Origin: Flavobacterium noncentrifugens
Lineage (GTDB): Bacteria; Bacteroidota; Bacteroidia; Flavobacteriales; Flavobacteriaceae
Direction of reading: 5' to 3'
NCBI RefSeq assembly: GCF_900100375.1
Contig: NZ_FNEZ01000004.1
Span: 186,001-250,000, forward strand
DNA length: 64,000 nt
Shown here: positions 1 through 8,105 of the stretch, piece after piece
How the letters are laid out: each line of letters opens with the position of its first letter
How positions within the stretch are numbered: position 1 is the first letter of the stretch
The notes under the pieces: generated by a model
What the model saw: the letters and a program-made list of their open reading frames with translations, nothing else
Databases searched by the model: none
Told to the model about the DNA's origin: nothing
Made by a program: the position numbers and the translations under genes

Positions 1-895
1 GCCCGGTGATCCAACCGATGTCAGCCGTACACCAATAGACATCGTTTTCTTCGTAATTGAAAATATTTTTAAAAGTATAAGCGGTATACACCATATATCC
101 CGCAGTCGTATGCACCATTCCTTTCGGTTTTCCGGTCGAGCCAGAGGTGTATAAAATAAACAATGGATCTTCGGCGTCCATGATTTCAGCAACGTTGTTA
201 TCTGAAGCATCATCGAGTAGTTGCTGCAACCAAAGGTCGCGTCCGGCAGTCATTTTGACTTCTTCATTGGTACGTTTTACCACCAAAACCGATTTTACAG
301 ACGGACAAGTGTTTAATGCTTCATCTATAATTCCTTTTAAATCTATTGTTTTATTACCTCGGAAACCGCCGTCAGAAGTAATGACCAATTTACAATCGGA
401 GTCATTGATTCGGGTTGCTACAGCAGATGAAGAAAATCCGGCGAAAACAACTGAGTGAATGGCACCGATTCTCGCGCAAGCTAAAACAGCAACCGCCAAT
501 TCCGGAATCATTGGCAGATAAATACATACGCGGTCGCCTTTTTCGATTCCCTGGTCGCGAAGCACATTCGCCATTTTACAAACACGCTGGTGGAGTTCAT
601 TGTATGTAATGTGTTGCGCTTCCTCTTTCGGGTCGTTCGGTTCAAAAATGATTGCGGTTTTGTTGCCACGTCGGGCTAAATGACGGTCGACGCAATTTTT
701 TACGATGTTGACTTTGGCACCTGTAAACCATTTAATGTCGGCTTCAGCCATATCAAATTCGACCACTTTATCCCATTGCTGATACCATTGAAAATTTTCC
801 TCTGCGATTTTTCCCCAGAATTTACGCGGCTCGCGAATCGATTTGTTGTAATGCTTGAAGTATTGTTCTAAATTGTCAATTTTATAATAGCTCAT
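1..895 (-). CDS. acs: Acetyl-CoA synthetase, C-terminus outside window
   Basis: This gene runs off the left edge, so only the first 298 or so residues of an expected ~635 are present. The product begins MSYYKIDNLEQYF and carries the AMP-binding signature LYTSGSTGKPKG plus the CARIGAIHSVVFAGF stretch typical of acetyl-CoA synthetases. It should activate acetate to acetyl-CoA through an acetyl-AMP intermediate in the cytoplasm. It lies 113 bp downstream of a second, propionyl-type synthetase and follows a symporter-kinase/receiver pair, so acetate-responsive control of the whole unit is likely (inference). The catalytic C-terminal lysine region cannot be checked here. No clear -7 box is seen in the 896-1008 gap, so read-through from upstream is plausible. 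Confidence 0.93.
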   Translation of the reverse strand, partial: MSYYKIDNLEQYFKHYNKSIREPRKFWGKIAEENFQWYQQWDKVVEFDMAEADIKWFTGAKVNIVKNCVDRHLARRGNKTAIIFEPNDPKEEAQHITYNELHQRVCKMANVLRDQGIEKGDRVCIYLPMIPELAVAVLACARIGAIHSVVFAGFSSSAVATRINDSDCKLVITSDGGFRGNKTIDLKGIIDEALNTCPSVKSVLVVKRTNEEVKMTAGRDLWLQQLLDDASDNNVAEIMDAEDPLFILYTSGSTGKPKGMVHTTAGYMVYTAYTFKNIFNYEENDVYWCTADIGWITG

Positions 896-1008
896 GGTGC
901 TGAATTTTAGAATCGGTTTGTTTTTGTAAATATAAGGAACGTTATTTTATATCGAATATATATCTTGCAAAATAAATATACATAATTAAATTTTTAGCTG
1001 TTTTAATT

Positions 1009-2910
1009 TCAGGATGTGGATTTTTGCCCGACTTTCGCTTTCGCCAATGCTATTCTGATCTCATCAATGATTGTGACATCATCAATTGTTGATGGAATCT
1101 GGAAATCTTCCTGATCGGCAATGTTCCGGATTAACTTTCGAAGGATTTTTCCTGAACGCGTTTTTGGCAATCTTTGTACAACGACCACATTCCGAAGCGA
1201 AGCCACTGCTCCTATTTTCTTTCGGATCGATTGAACGATTTCATATTCCAATTGGAAACTTTCAATCGTTTCCCCCGATTTTACAACAACCAAAGCCACC
1301 GGAATCTGTCCTTTTAATTCGTCATAAATTCCAACAACGGCACATTCTGCAACCGAATGATGCGAAGCAACGACTTCTTCCATCTCAGCTGTTGACAACC
1401 TGTGCCCGGCAACGTTGATCAAATCATCAACGCGTCCGGTAATGAAAATATAACCGTCTTCATCGATATAGCCGCCATCTCCGGCAAGATAATAACCAAT
1501 AAATCTGCTGAAATAACTGGCATTGAAGCGTTCTAAATTTCCCCACAATCCAATCATGTTTCCCGGCGGAAGCGGCAGTTTAATGACAACCAAACCTTCT
1601 TCATTTGCGCCCAACTTTTCTCCGTTTTCATTGAAGATTTGAATGTCGTAGCCGGGAACAACTTTCGCCGCCGATCCGGGTTTGATTTTCATTGGCTCGA
1701 TTCCCATTGGATTTGCAACCATCGGCCAGCCAGATTCGGTTTGCCACCAATTGTCGATTACCGGAACCGGAATGTGTTTTTGATACCATTCCAATGTCGC
1801 CGCATCGCATCTTTCGCCAGCGAGCAATTGCTTTTTCAATGAACTCAAATCATATTGCTTGATGAATTCTCCGTCAGGATCTTCTTTCTTAATCGCACGG
1901 ATTGCTGTTGGCGCACAAAACATCGTACTGACTTTGTGTTCTGAAATTACCCTCCAAAACGTACTCGCATCAGGCGTTTTGATTGGTTTTCCTTCAAAGA
2001 TTACAGTCGTATTCCGGTTGATCATCGGACCATAAACAATGTAGCTGTGCCCAACTGCCCAACCCATATCCGACGCTGCCCAAAAAATTTCGCCAGGTTT
2101 TGCGTCATATATGTAAGTCATCGAAAATTGCATCGCTGTCGCGTAGCCACCGGTATCACGAATAATTCCTTTGGGTTTTCCTGTCGTTCCCGATGTGTAT
2201 AAAATATATAGCGGATGATTTGATTCAACCGCGACACAAGCCGTTTCTTCGGAACCGTAAACCAACGCGTCATAATCGACATCGTATTTTTTGAACGGAA
2301 TTTTCGCGCCTAATTTCCGATTGAAAACCACGACTTTTTTGGGTTTGTGCGTGGCGATTTCAATGGCTTCGTCAACCAATGGTTTGTATGCGATCAAACG
2401 GTCAATTTCAATTCCGGATGAAGCAGTCAAAATGCCGCGCGGCTTGCAATCGTCAATCCGGATTGCGAGTTCATTTGGCGCAAAGCCTCCAAAAACAACC
2501 GAATGAATTACGCCAATTCTTGCACAAGCCAACATTGCGAAAGCCGTTTGTGGAATCATTGGCATGTAAATTATTGCGGTATCGCCTTTTTTAAATCCGA
2601 GTGCCAACAAACCCCCGGCGAGTTTTGCGACTTCGGTTTTCACTTCGTTAAAAGTATATTTACGGATCGTTTGCGTGACCGGAGAATCGTAAATAAACGC
2701 GACCTGATCGCCAAAACCATCCTGAATATGCTTGTCTAAAGTCAGGTAACACATGTTTAACGTGCCGTCTTCAAACCACATCGGATAACCGTTTTGATCT
2801 TTTGAAAGGATGGTTGACGGCTTGTTGTACCATTCGATTTTTTCAGATTGTTCCCGCCAGAAACCTTCGGGATTTGAAATGCTGTGGTCGTAAAATTCCT
2901 GATATTTCAT
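1009..2910 (-). CDS. Acyl-CoA synthetase, propionyl-CoA synthetase (PrpE/ACSS3) type
   Basis: The product is 633 residues long, the usual length for acetyl/propionyl-CoA synthetases. Its N-terminus (MKYQEFYDHSISNPEGFW) resembles PrpE more than Acs. Visible motifs are LYTSGTTGKPKGI for ATP/AMP binding, DNWWQTESGWP in the adenylate pocket, and PKTRSGKILRK, whose lysine (about residue 588) is the adenylation and acetylation-regulated residue. Activity on propionate or another short acid is likely, but acetate cannot be excluded. Its start overlaps the stop of the receiver gene by 4 bp (ATGA), which indicates translational coupling. The neighbouring true acs argues that the two enzymes divide substrates rather than duplicate one function. 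Confidence 0.88.
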   Translation of the reverse strand: MKYQEFYDHSISNPEGFWREQSEKIEWYNKPSTILSKDQNGYPMWFEDGTLNMCYLTLDKHIQDGFGDQVAFIYDSPVTQTIRKYTFNEVKTEVAKLAGGLLALGFKKGDTAIIYMPMIPQTAFAMLACARIGVIHSVVFGGFAPNELAIRIDDCKPRGILTASSGIEIDRLIAYKPLVDEAIEIATHKPKKVVVFNRKLGAKIPFKKYDVDYDALVYGSEETACVAVESNHPLYILYTSGTTGKPKGIIRDTGGYATAMQFSMTYIYDAKPGEIFWAASDMGWAVGHSYIVYGPMINRNTTVIFEGKPIKTPDASTFWRVISEHKVSTMFCAPTAIRAIKKEDPDGEFIKQYDLSSLKKQLLAGERCDAATLEWYQKHIPVPVIDNWWQTESGWPMVANPMGIEPMKIKPGSAAKVVPGYDIQIFNENGEKLGANEEGLVVIKLPLPPGNMIGLWGNLERFNASYFSRFIGYYLAGDGGYIDEDGYIFITGRVDDLINVAGHRLSTAEMEEVVASHHSVAECAVVGIYDELKGQIPVALVVVKSGETIESFQLEYEIVQSIRKKIGAVASLRNVVVVQRLPKTRSGKILRKLIRNIADQEDFQIPSTIDDVTIIDEIRIALAKAKVGQKSTS

Positions 2911-3287
2911 TCGGATTTTGATTTTTGTTGAAGCAGATCATTGACCTGTTCGACTAATTTTTTGATAGAAAACGGTTTCGTCATGTAAGCATCCGCACCA
3001 AGCGACATGCCTTTTTCAATATCGCTTTCTTTGTTTTTTGCAGACAGGAACAACACTTTGCAATTGGTTAAGCGTTGGTCTTTTTTGATAAATTCGATCG
3101 TTGCGTACCCGTCAACATTTGGCATCATAATATCAAGAATGATGATATTTGGGATTTCGGTTTGTAAAATATCGAGTGCTTCCTGGCCGTCACGCGCGAT
3201 GAACACCTGAAAATTATTTTTCTTGAACGTGTATTCTAGAGACATGATGATGTTTGGCTCGTCGTCAACAATTAAAATCTTGTTCAT
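2907..3287 (-). CDS. Single-domain response regulator (receiver only)
   Basis: This 126-residue CheY-like protein has the full receiver set: the acidic pair DDE at residues 8-10, phospho-acceptor Asp52 (in IILDIMMP), Ser82 and Lys104 (in MTKPF). There is no output domain, so it cannot bind DNA itself. It overlaps the kinase gene upstream by 4 bp and the acyl-CoA synthetase gene downstream by 4 bp, so all three are probably translated together. It is expected to take phosphate from the symporter-kinase. In known CrbS/CrbR pairs the regulator carries a LuxR-type DNA-binding domain; here the output step must be another protein or a direct protein interaction (inference). Confidence 0.93.
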   Translation of the reverse strand: MNKILIVDDEPNIIMSLEYTFKKNNFQVFIARDGQEALDILQTEIPNIIILDIMMPNVDGYATIEFIKKDQRLTNCKVLFLSAKNKESDIEKGMSLGADAYMTKPFSIKKLVEQVNDLLQQKSKSE

Positions 3288-5983
3288 AATATTGTGTTTT
3301 GATTGGGAATCGTAAAAATAAATGTCACGCCTTCGGGCTCGTGATTGCTCATCCAGATTTTGCCTTTGTGCATTTCAATAACTTGTTTTGAAATGGCCAA
3401 TCCGAGGCCGCTGCCGATTGGTTTTTTGATGTTTTGGTTGTTGGATTGGTAGAATTTGTCAAAGATCGCATCGGCATCATCGGGATTGATGTTTTTTCCG
3501 TTGTTGTAAATTTTGACACGGGTTTCAGAATGATTTTTTTCAACAGAAACTGTAATAATTCCGTGGTTTTCATCGGCGAATTTAATGGCATTCGACAGCA
3601 AATTTGTTACGACCTGAATAATTCTTTCCGTGTCAAAAGCAGTCCAGTTTTCAATTTCACTTTCGTAAAATTCGAATTTGATATTTTTGTTTGACATCAA
3701 TTGTTTTAATGGACTGATCGCTTTTTTGATGACCGAATTGATGTTTCCTTTTTCAATAAACAATTGCTGCTGGCCGCTTTCGAAACGCTCAAGGTCGAGG
3801 ATTTTATCAATCAGACGGTTCAAGCGATCCGATTCGGAAATGATATTCTGGAGAAATTGTTTGCGTAATTCTTCGGGGATTTCATCGTCGTCGTGCAAAA
3901 TTTCGCTGGCTGCGCGAATGGCTGTAATTGGCGTTCGAAGTTCGTGCGTCACCGTTCCCAGGAATTCGTCTTTCTGCAAATCTTTTTTCACCAACGCCGC
4001 ATTTGCGTTTTTTAGTTGAGAGGAAATTTCCTTCAATTCATTTGACGTTTCAGTCAGTTTTTTATTGGTTGTAATGTTTTCCTGTGATTCTTCGAGGATT
4101 CTGAGCACTTCTGGAAGTGTGATTTTTTCTTCTTTTACGACGCTGGCAATTAAGATTTTTGCAGATGCGGTCCCGATATGGCCAGTCAGTAAATTTTCTG
4201 AGAATTTGATCATGCGCGCATCGGCAAGTTCCTCATTTTTATCGACATTGTATTTTCTCCTGAAAATATTCATCGCACGATTCGTGCGTTGTTCGCCTAA
4301 AAAACGTTTCAGCACTTTTTCAATATCGCTGGTGTAAGCTGTTCCTTTCCAGACAAATGCATTTTCATGCCTTGTAATGTAGCGGTCGATATCAACAAAC
4401 ATCTCGGCATAATTGCGTTCGCGGTAATTGCCTTTGAAGCTTACCGAAACTGCGAGATAAGCCATTACATTAAACAAAATACTCCAGAAAAGCGCTTGCG
4501 GAACTGGATCGAGATAATCAATCCCGAACAATTGAAAGGGTTTTAAAAGTGCGATTCCGAATGGGCCATTTGCAATAAAATTGCTGTCGAAATCGGTCAG
4601 GCCCAATGCATACGGAATCAATAACGTATAACTACAGATTAAAAATCCGATGATCATCCCGGCAACTGCGCCGTTTCGTGAACCACGACGCCATAAGATC
4701 GCACCGAAAAATGCCGGCGCCAATTGTGCGATGATTACAAACGATACCATTCCGATGGAAAACAAATTGTAATCCAAAACGAACACGCGGTAAATCATGT
4801 ACGACAAAATGATCAGAGAAAAAATGCCGACTTTCCGGATCGTGACAATCCTGCGGTTGTTTTTTTCCTGGACTTCACTTTGCAATTTTCCGAGGAAACC
4901 ATACGGAATCAACAAGTTGTTGCTCAGCATCGTTGACAATCCGATAGACGAAACCACGATCATAGAGATTGCTGCCGAAAATCCGCCAAGAAAAACCAAA
5001 ACCGTCATCCATTGGTTGTTAAACAATTGCGGAATCAAAAGCGAATAGGTATCTGGATTGACGAATTGGCCTTTAAACAAAATATTCCCGCTCCAAGCGA
5101 CTGGATAAACGAAAATATTGAACAATAATAAATACAACGGAAACAACCAGACTGCAGTTTTCACATGGCGTTCCCGGTTATTTTCAATGACTGCCATTTG
5201 GAATTGCCGAGGCAGCAGAAATATTGCAAACAATGATAAAATACACAGGAAAAACCAGTTGATGGCTTGCGGGATTCCGCCAATGGTGTTGCGCTTGGTA
5301 AAATATTCGAGTTTCGAAGCCTGCGCATAAATATCGTCAAATCCGTTGAAAACGAAGAAAGTAACGTAAATTCCGAGTAATAAAAAAAAGAACAATTTCA
5401 GGATCGATTCCAACGCAACTGCTGTTACGATTCCTTTTCTTTTTTCAGATGCATCAACATAACGCGTTCCATAATAAGATGCGAATAACGCCAGTGCAAT
5501 CGCTACATAAGTTGTGGTATCGCTGAAAACATTTGAATCTGCAGCCGTTTTAGCGACAACATGAAAAGTTTCTGCAATTGCTTTTAATTGCAATGCGATG
5601 TAAGGCAAAATTCCGAAAATGCAGATTAAGGTAACCAATGCGCCTAAAAACCGACTGTTTCCGTAACGCAGCGAAATAAAATCGGCGATGCTTGAGATTT
5701 TGTTGACTTTTGAAATTCGGATGATTTTGCGAAGAATGACAATCCATGCCGGAATGATAATTACAGGCCCAATGTAAATTGGAAGATAACTTAGCCCTGA
5801 ATTTGCGGCGACTCCGATGCTTCCGTAATACGTCCACGCACTGCAATACACCGCAAGCGACAACGAATACACATACGGATTGTTTGCCCAGCGGCTGTTT
5901 TCCTTTTTCTCTGCCCAATGCGCGATGTAAAAAAGAAATGCGAGATAAACCGATAAAATGACCAGTAAAATTGCACTATTCAT
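3284..5983 (-). CDS. Sodium/solute symporter-sensor histidine kinase fusion (CbrA/CrbS type)
   Basis: The 899-residue product joins an SLC5 (PutP-like) transporter module, about residues 1-520 with many membrane segments, to a cytoplasmic linker with a coiled-coil stretch near 630-670, then a histidine kinase. The H-box is THELRTP with His near 680, the N-box is NLLSNAIKF near 794, and the G-box is GSGLGLAI near 857-864. Proteins of this design (CbrA, CrbS) couple sensing or uptake of a carbon source to phosphorelay. CrbS controls acetyl-CoA synthetase in Vibrio, and here the downstream genes are indeed acyl-CoA synthetases, so acetate or another short-chain acid is the likely signal (inference). 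The gene overlaps the small membrane protein gene upstream by 8 bp. Confidence 0.92.
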   Translation of the reverse strand: MNSAILLVILSVYLAFLFYIAHWAEKKENSRWANNPYVYSLSLAVYCSAWTYYGSIGVAANSGLSYLPIYIGPVIIIPAWIVILRKIIRISKVNKISSIADFISLRYGNSRFLGALVTLICIFGILPYIALQLKAIAETFHVVAKTAADSNVFSDTTTYVAIALALFASYYGTRYVDASEKRKGIVTAVALESILKLFFFLLLGIYVTFFVFNGFDDIYAQASKLEYFTKRNTIGGIPQAINWFFLCILSLFAIFLLPRQFQMAVIENNRERHVKTAVWLFPLYLLLFNIFVYPVAWSGNILFKGQFVNPDTYSLLIPQLFNNQWMTVLVFLGGFSAAISMIVVSSIGLSTMLSNNLLIPYGFLGKLQSEVQEKNNRRIVTIRKVGIFSLIILSYMIYRVFVLDYNLFSIGMVSFVIIAQLAPAFFGAILWRRGSRNGAVAGMIIGFLICSYTLLIPYALGLTDFDSNFIANGPFGIALLKPFQLFGIDYLDPVPQALFWSILFNVMAYLAVSVSFKGNYRERNYAEMFVDIDRYITRHENAFVWKGTAYTSDIEKVLKRFLGEQRTNRAMNIFRRKYNVDKNEELADARMIKFSENLLTGHIGTASAKILIASVVKEEKITLPEVLRILEESQENITTNKKLTETSNELKEISSQLKNANAALVKKDLQKDEFLGTVTHELRTPITAIRAASEILHDDDEIPEELRKQFLQNIISESDRLNRLIDKILDLERFESGQQQLFIEKGNINSVIKKAISPLKQLMSNKNIKFEFYESEIENWTAFDTERIIQVVTNLLSNAIKFADENHGIITVSVEKNHSETRVKIYNNGKNINPDDADAIFDKFYQSNNQNIKKPIGSGLGLAISKQVIEMHKGKIWMSNHEPEGVTFIFTIPNQNTIL

Positions 5984-6170
5984 AATATTTTCGAATTACG
6001 ATTAGCGAAATAAGTATTGAAAAAAGCCAGACCGAAAAAAAATAGGTGTAAATTATCGGGATACCGAAAACCGAATCGGCGCTATCAAAAATGAGCAGTA
6101 GCGGCAGGTTGAAACACAGCAATAACGCAAGTGAAAGAATAATCAGTTTTTGTTCGTGCCTTTTTTTCAT
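5976..6170 (-). CDS. Small two-helix membrane protein, probable symporter partner (DUF3311-like)
   Basis: This 64-residue protein has two hydrophobic segments (about 8-27 and 38-60) with the polar sequence FGIPIIYTYFF between them. That layout resembles the DUF3311/DUF485-type small proteins found beside SLC5 symporters. Its 3' end overlaps the start of the symporter-kinase gene by 8 bp, a strong sign of cotranslation. I infer that it assembles with or stabilises the transporter part of the kinase. The family match rests on pattern memory only. It is the first gene of the acid-activation unit. Confidence 0.75.
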   Translation of the reverse strand: MKKRHEQKLIILSLALLLCFNLPLLLIFDSADSVFGIPIIYTYFFSVWLFSILISLIVIRKYYE

Positions 6171-6195
6171 CTGTATAAAAATATAAAAAACATAA

Positions 6196-6217
6196 CTCCC
6201 GAACGTAAATCCGGGAG
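6196..6217 (-). terminator. Rho-independent terminator after the MFS unit
   Basis: The stem CTCCCG/CGGGAG (6196-6201 and 6212-6217) encloses a 10-nt loop. Read on the minus strand it is followed by a T-rich run down to about 6174. It lies downstream of the 6311-6535 gene and just before the kinase unit, so it should separate the two transcripts. Confidence 0.65.
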
Positions 6218-6243
6218 CTAAATAACTTACCTATTTTTAATTC

Positions 6244-6297
6244 ACCATTAAGGTATTAAGTTTCATTAAGCTTAACTATACTTAATTTCTTAATGGT
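6244..6297. repeat. AT-rich imperfect palindrome, dispersed repeat
   Basis: The left arm ACCATTAAGGTATTAAG (6244-6260) pairs with the right arm CTTAATTTCTTAATGGT (6281-6297) at 15 of 17 positions. A copy of the right arm occurs again at 16581-16597, so this is a dispersed element rather than a unique hairpin. Confidence 0.6.
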
Positions 6298-6310
6298 TTA
6301 AAAATCAATT

Positions 6311-6535
6311 TTACTTTTTATCGTCATATTCGCCCACGAGCGCATAATAACCAAAAGTTCCGAGTCCGAGGACAATTAGCGGCGTCAGGACAAAAAGGAT
6401 GATGATCCCAAAAACCAAATCTTCCTGTTTGCCCGAAACGAATTTCGGATATCCGAAAATAAAGATGCAAAAGTAGGCTGCAGCCAATGCCAATAAGAGC
6501 CAAACGATTCCGAGTAATCTTTTTATTGCGTTCAT
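6311..6535 (-). CDS. Small membrane protein downstream of the MFS transporter gene
   Basis: The 74-residue product has two membrane segments (about 8-28 and 40-66) and ends in an acidic tail (GEYDDKK). It starts 10 bp after the stop of the MFS transporter gene, so the two are cotranscribed and the protein may be an accessory subunit. I do not recognise an assigned function. Small membrane proteins of this size accompany MHS-type transporters in related bacteria, but that is memory and not proof. A terminator hairpin follows at 6196-6217. Confidence 0.75.
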   Translation of the reverse strand: MNAIKRLLGIVWLLLALAAAYFCIFIFGYPKFVSGKQEDLVFGIIILFVLTPLIVLGLGTFGYYALVGEYDDKK

Positions 6536-6545
6536 ATTTTATATT

Positions 6546-8090
6546 TTAATCGTTTTCAATATTGTTTTTTCTCTTCAGATACACCATTCCGATTGCGAAA
6601 CTGATCGCTGCGATGATGATTGGATACCACAAACCTTCGAGGTAAAATTCGGGATCGCCGCCTTCTTTGGCATTCGTTACGAAATATGTTGAGATCGCGG
6701 GAAGCAATCCACCGAAGATTCCGTTTCCAATGTGATAAGGAAGTGACATCGACGTGTATCGGATTTTCACCGGGAACATTTCGACTAAAAATGCTGCAAT
6801 CGGGCCGTAAACCATGGTTACGAAAATCACCTGGATAAACAGCAGCCAAATTAACGACCAGCGGTCGGATGAATTGATGGTAACTGTCGTTTTTGTATCG
6901 CCTTTAGCAACGCCTTTTTCATCTAAAACCGGCGCTCCATTTTCTAAATGTACCGTTTTCACTTGTTTCCAGAGCGTTCCATCGGTATATTCTTTCGTGC
7001 TGGTGTAAATCGAATCGAGTTTTTGTTTGTTGTTTTCTTTGGTAATCGCTTCGAGTTTTGCATTTGCGACAATTTCTGTTTTTAGGGAAACATCGGTTGT
7101 TTGATACATCGATTTGTAAATCGGCCTGTATAGTAAAATCGCGCACAGCATTCCAAGCATCATGATGATTTTTCTTCCGACGCGGTCGCTTAACCATCCA
7201 AAAAATAAGAAAAACGGCGTTCCTATTAAAAGTGCAATTCCGAGTACGATATCTGCCTGTGATGAATCGACAAACATGACCGTTTTCAAGAAACTCATAG
7301 CATAAAACTGTCCCGTGTACCAAACCACACCCTGCCCCATTGCGGCTCCAAAAAGCGCGAGTAGAACGAACTTTAGATTGTAGCGGTTTCCGAAACTTTC
7401 TTTTAACGGATTGGTGCTGGTTTTTCCTTCGGCTTTGGCTTTTGCGAAAACCGGAGATTCCGACATTTTTTTACGGATCAGGTAAGAAACGAATACCATA
7501 ATGATTGAAATCCAGAATGGCACCCTCCAGCCCCAAACGTCAAACTGCTCGGGCGTTAATAAGCTTCTGGTCGCTAAAATTACCATCAAGGAAATGAATA
7601 ATCCGAATGTTGCCGTCGTTTGGATCCACGAGGTCCAATACCCGCGTTCGCCTTTCGGGGCATGCTCGGCCACATAAGTTGCAGCACCACCATATTCGCC
7701 CCCGAGTGCAAGCCCTTGAAGCAAACGTAAAATCAGCACCAATAAGGGAGCAAAAAATCCGATGGTTTCATAACTCGGTACGCAACCGATCAAGAAAGTC
7801 GCACCGCCCATTAATAAAAGCGTGACGGTAAAAGTGTATTTTCTTCCGATGAGATCGCCCAATCTTCCGAAGAACAAAGCGCCAAACGGACGCACTACAA
7901 ACCCGGCTGCAAATGTAGCCAATGTCGATAAAAATGCTGCTGTGGGATTATCTGCCGGAAAGAATTTTGTTGAAATGACAACCGCTAAACTCCCGAAAAT
8001 GAAGAAATCATACCATTCGATCAGCGTGCCTAATGAGGACGCAGTGATGACTTTCCAGATTCCTTTTGTTGAAGTAGTTTCTGTGCTCAT
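6546..8090 (-). CDS. MFS transporter, metabolite:H+ symporter (MHS) subfamily
   Basis: This 514-residue inner-membrane protein begins with a short cytosolic segment and then the MHS-like motif GTLIEWYDFFIFG. It also has FGRLGDLIGRKYTF (the loop 2-3 MFS signature) and GGEYGGAATYVAEHAP, which is typical of proline/betaine, citrate and alpha-ketoglutarate permeases. A hydrophilic insert of about 87 residues (324-410) interrupts the second half, where these transporters normally have a short loop. Substrate is probably an organic acid or zwitterion. It lies between an outer-membrane barrel gene (15 bp upstream) and a small membrane protein gene (10 bp downstream), suggesting a matched uptake route across both membranes. 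Confidence 0.9.
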   Translation of the reverse strand: MSTETTSTKGIWKVITASSLGTLIEWYDFFIFGSLAVVISTKFFPADNPTAAFLSTLATFAAGFVVRPFGALFFGRLGDLIGRKYTFTVTLLLMGGATFLIGCVPSYETIGFFAPLLVLILRLLQGLALGGEYGGAATYVAEHAPKGERGYWTSWIQTTATFGLFISLMVILATRSLLTPEQFDVWGWRVPFWISIIMVFVSYLIRKKMSESPVFAKAKAEGKTSTNPLKESFGNRYNLKFVLLALFGAAMGQGVVWYTGQFYAMSFLKTVMFVDSSQADIVLGIALLIGTPFFLFFGWLSDRVGRKIIMMLGMLCAILLYRPIYKSMYQTTDVSLKTEIVANAKLEAITKENNKQKLDSIYTSTKEYTDGTLWKQVKTVHLENGAPVLDEKGVAKGDTKTTVTINSSDRWSLIWLLFIQVIFVTMVYGPIAAFLVEMFPVKIRYTSMSLPYHIGNGIFGGLLPAISTYFVTNAKEGGDPEFYLEGLWYPIIIAAISFAIGMVYLKRKNNIEND

Positions 8091-8105
8091 AAATGTGTTG
8101 TTTGA

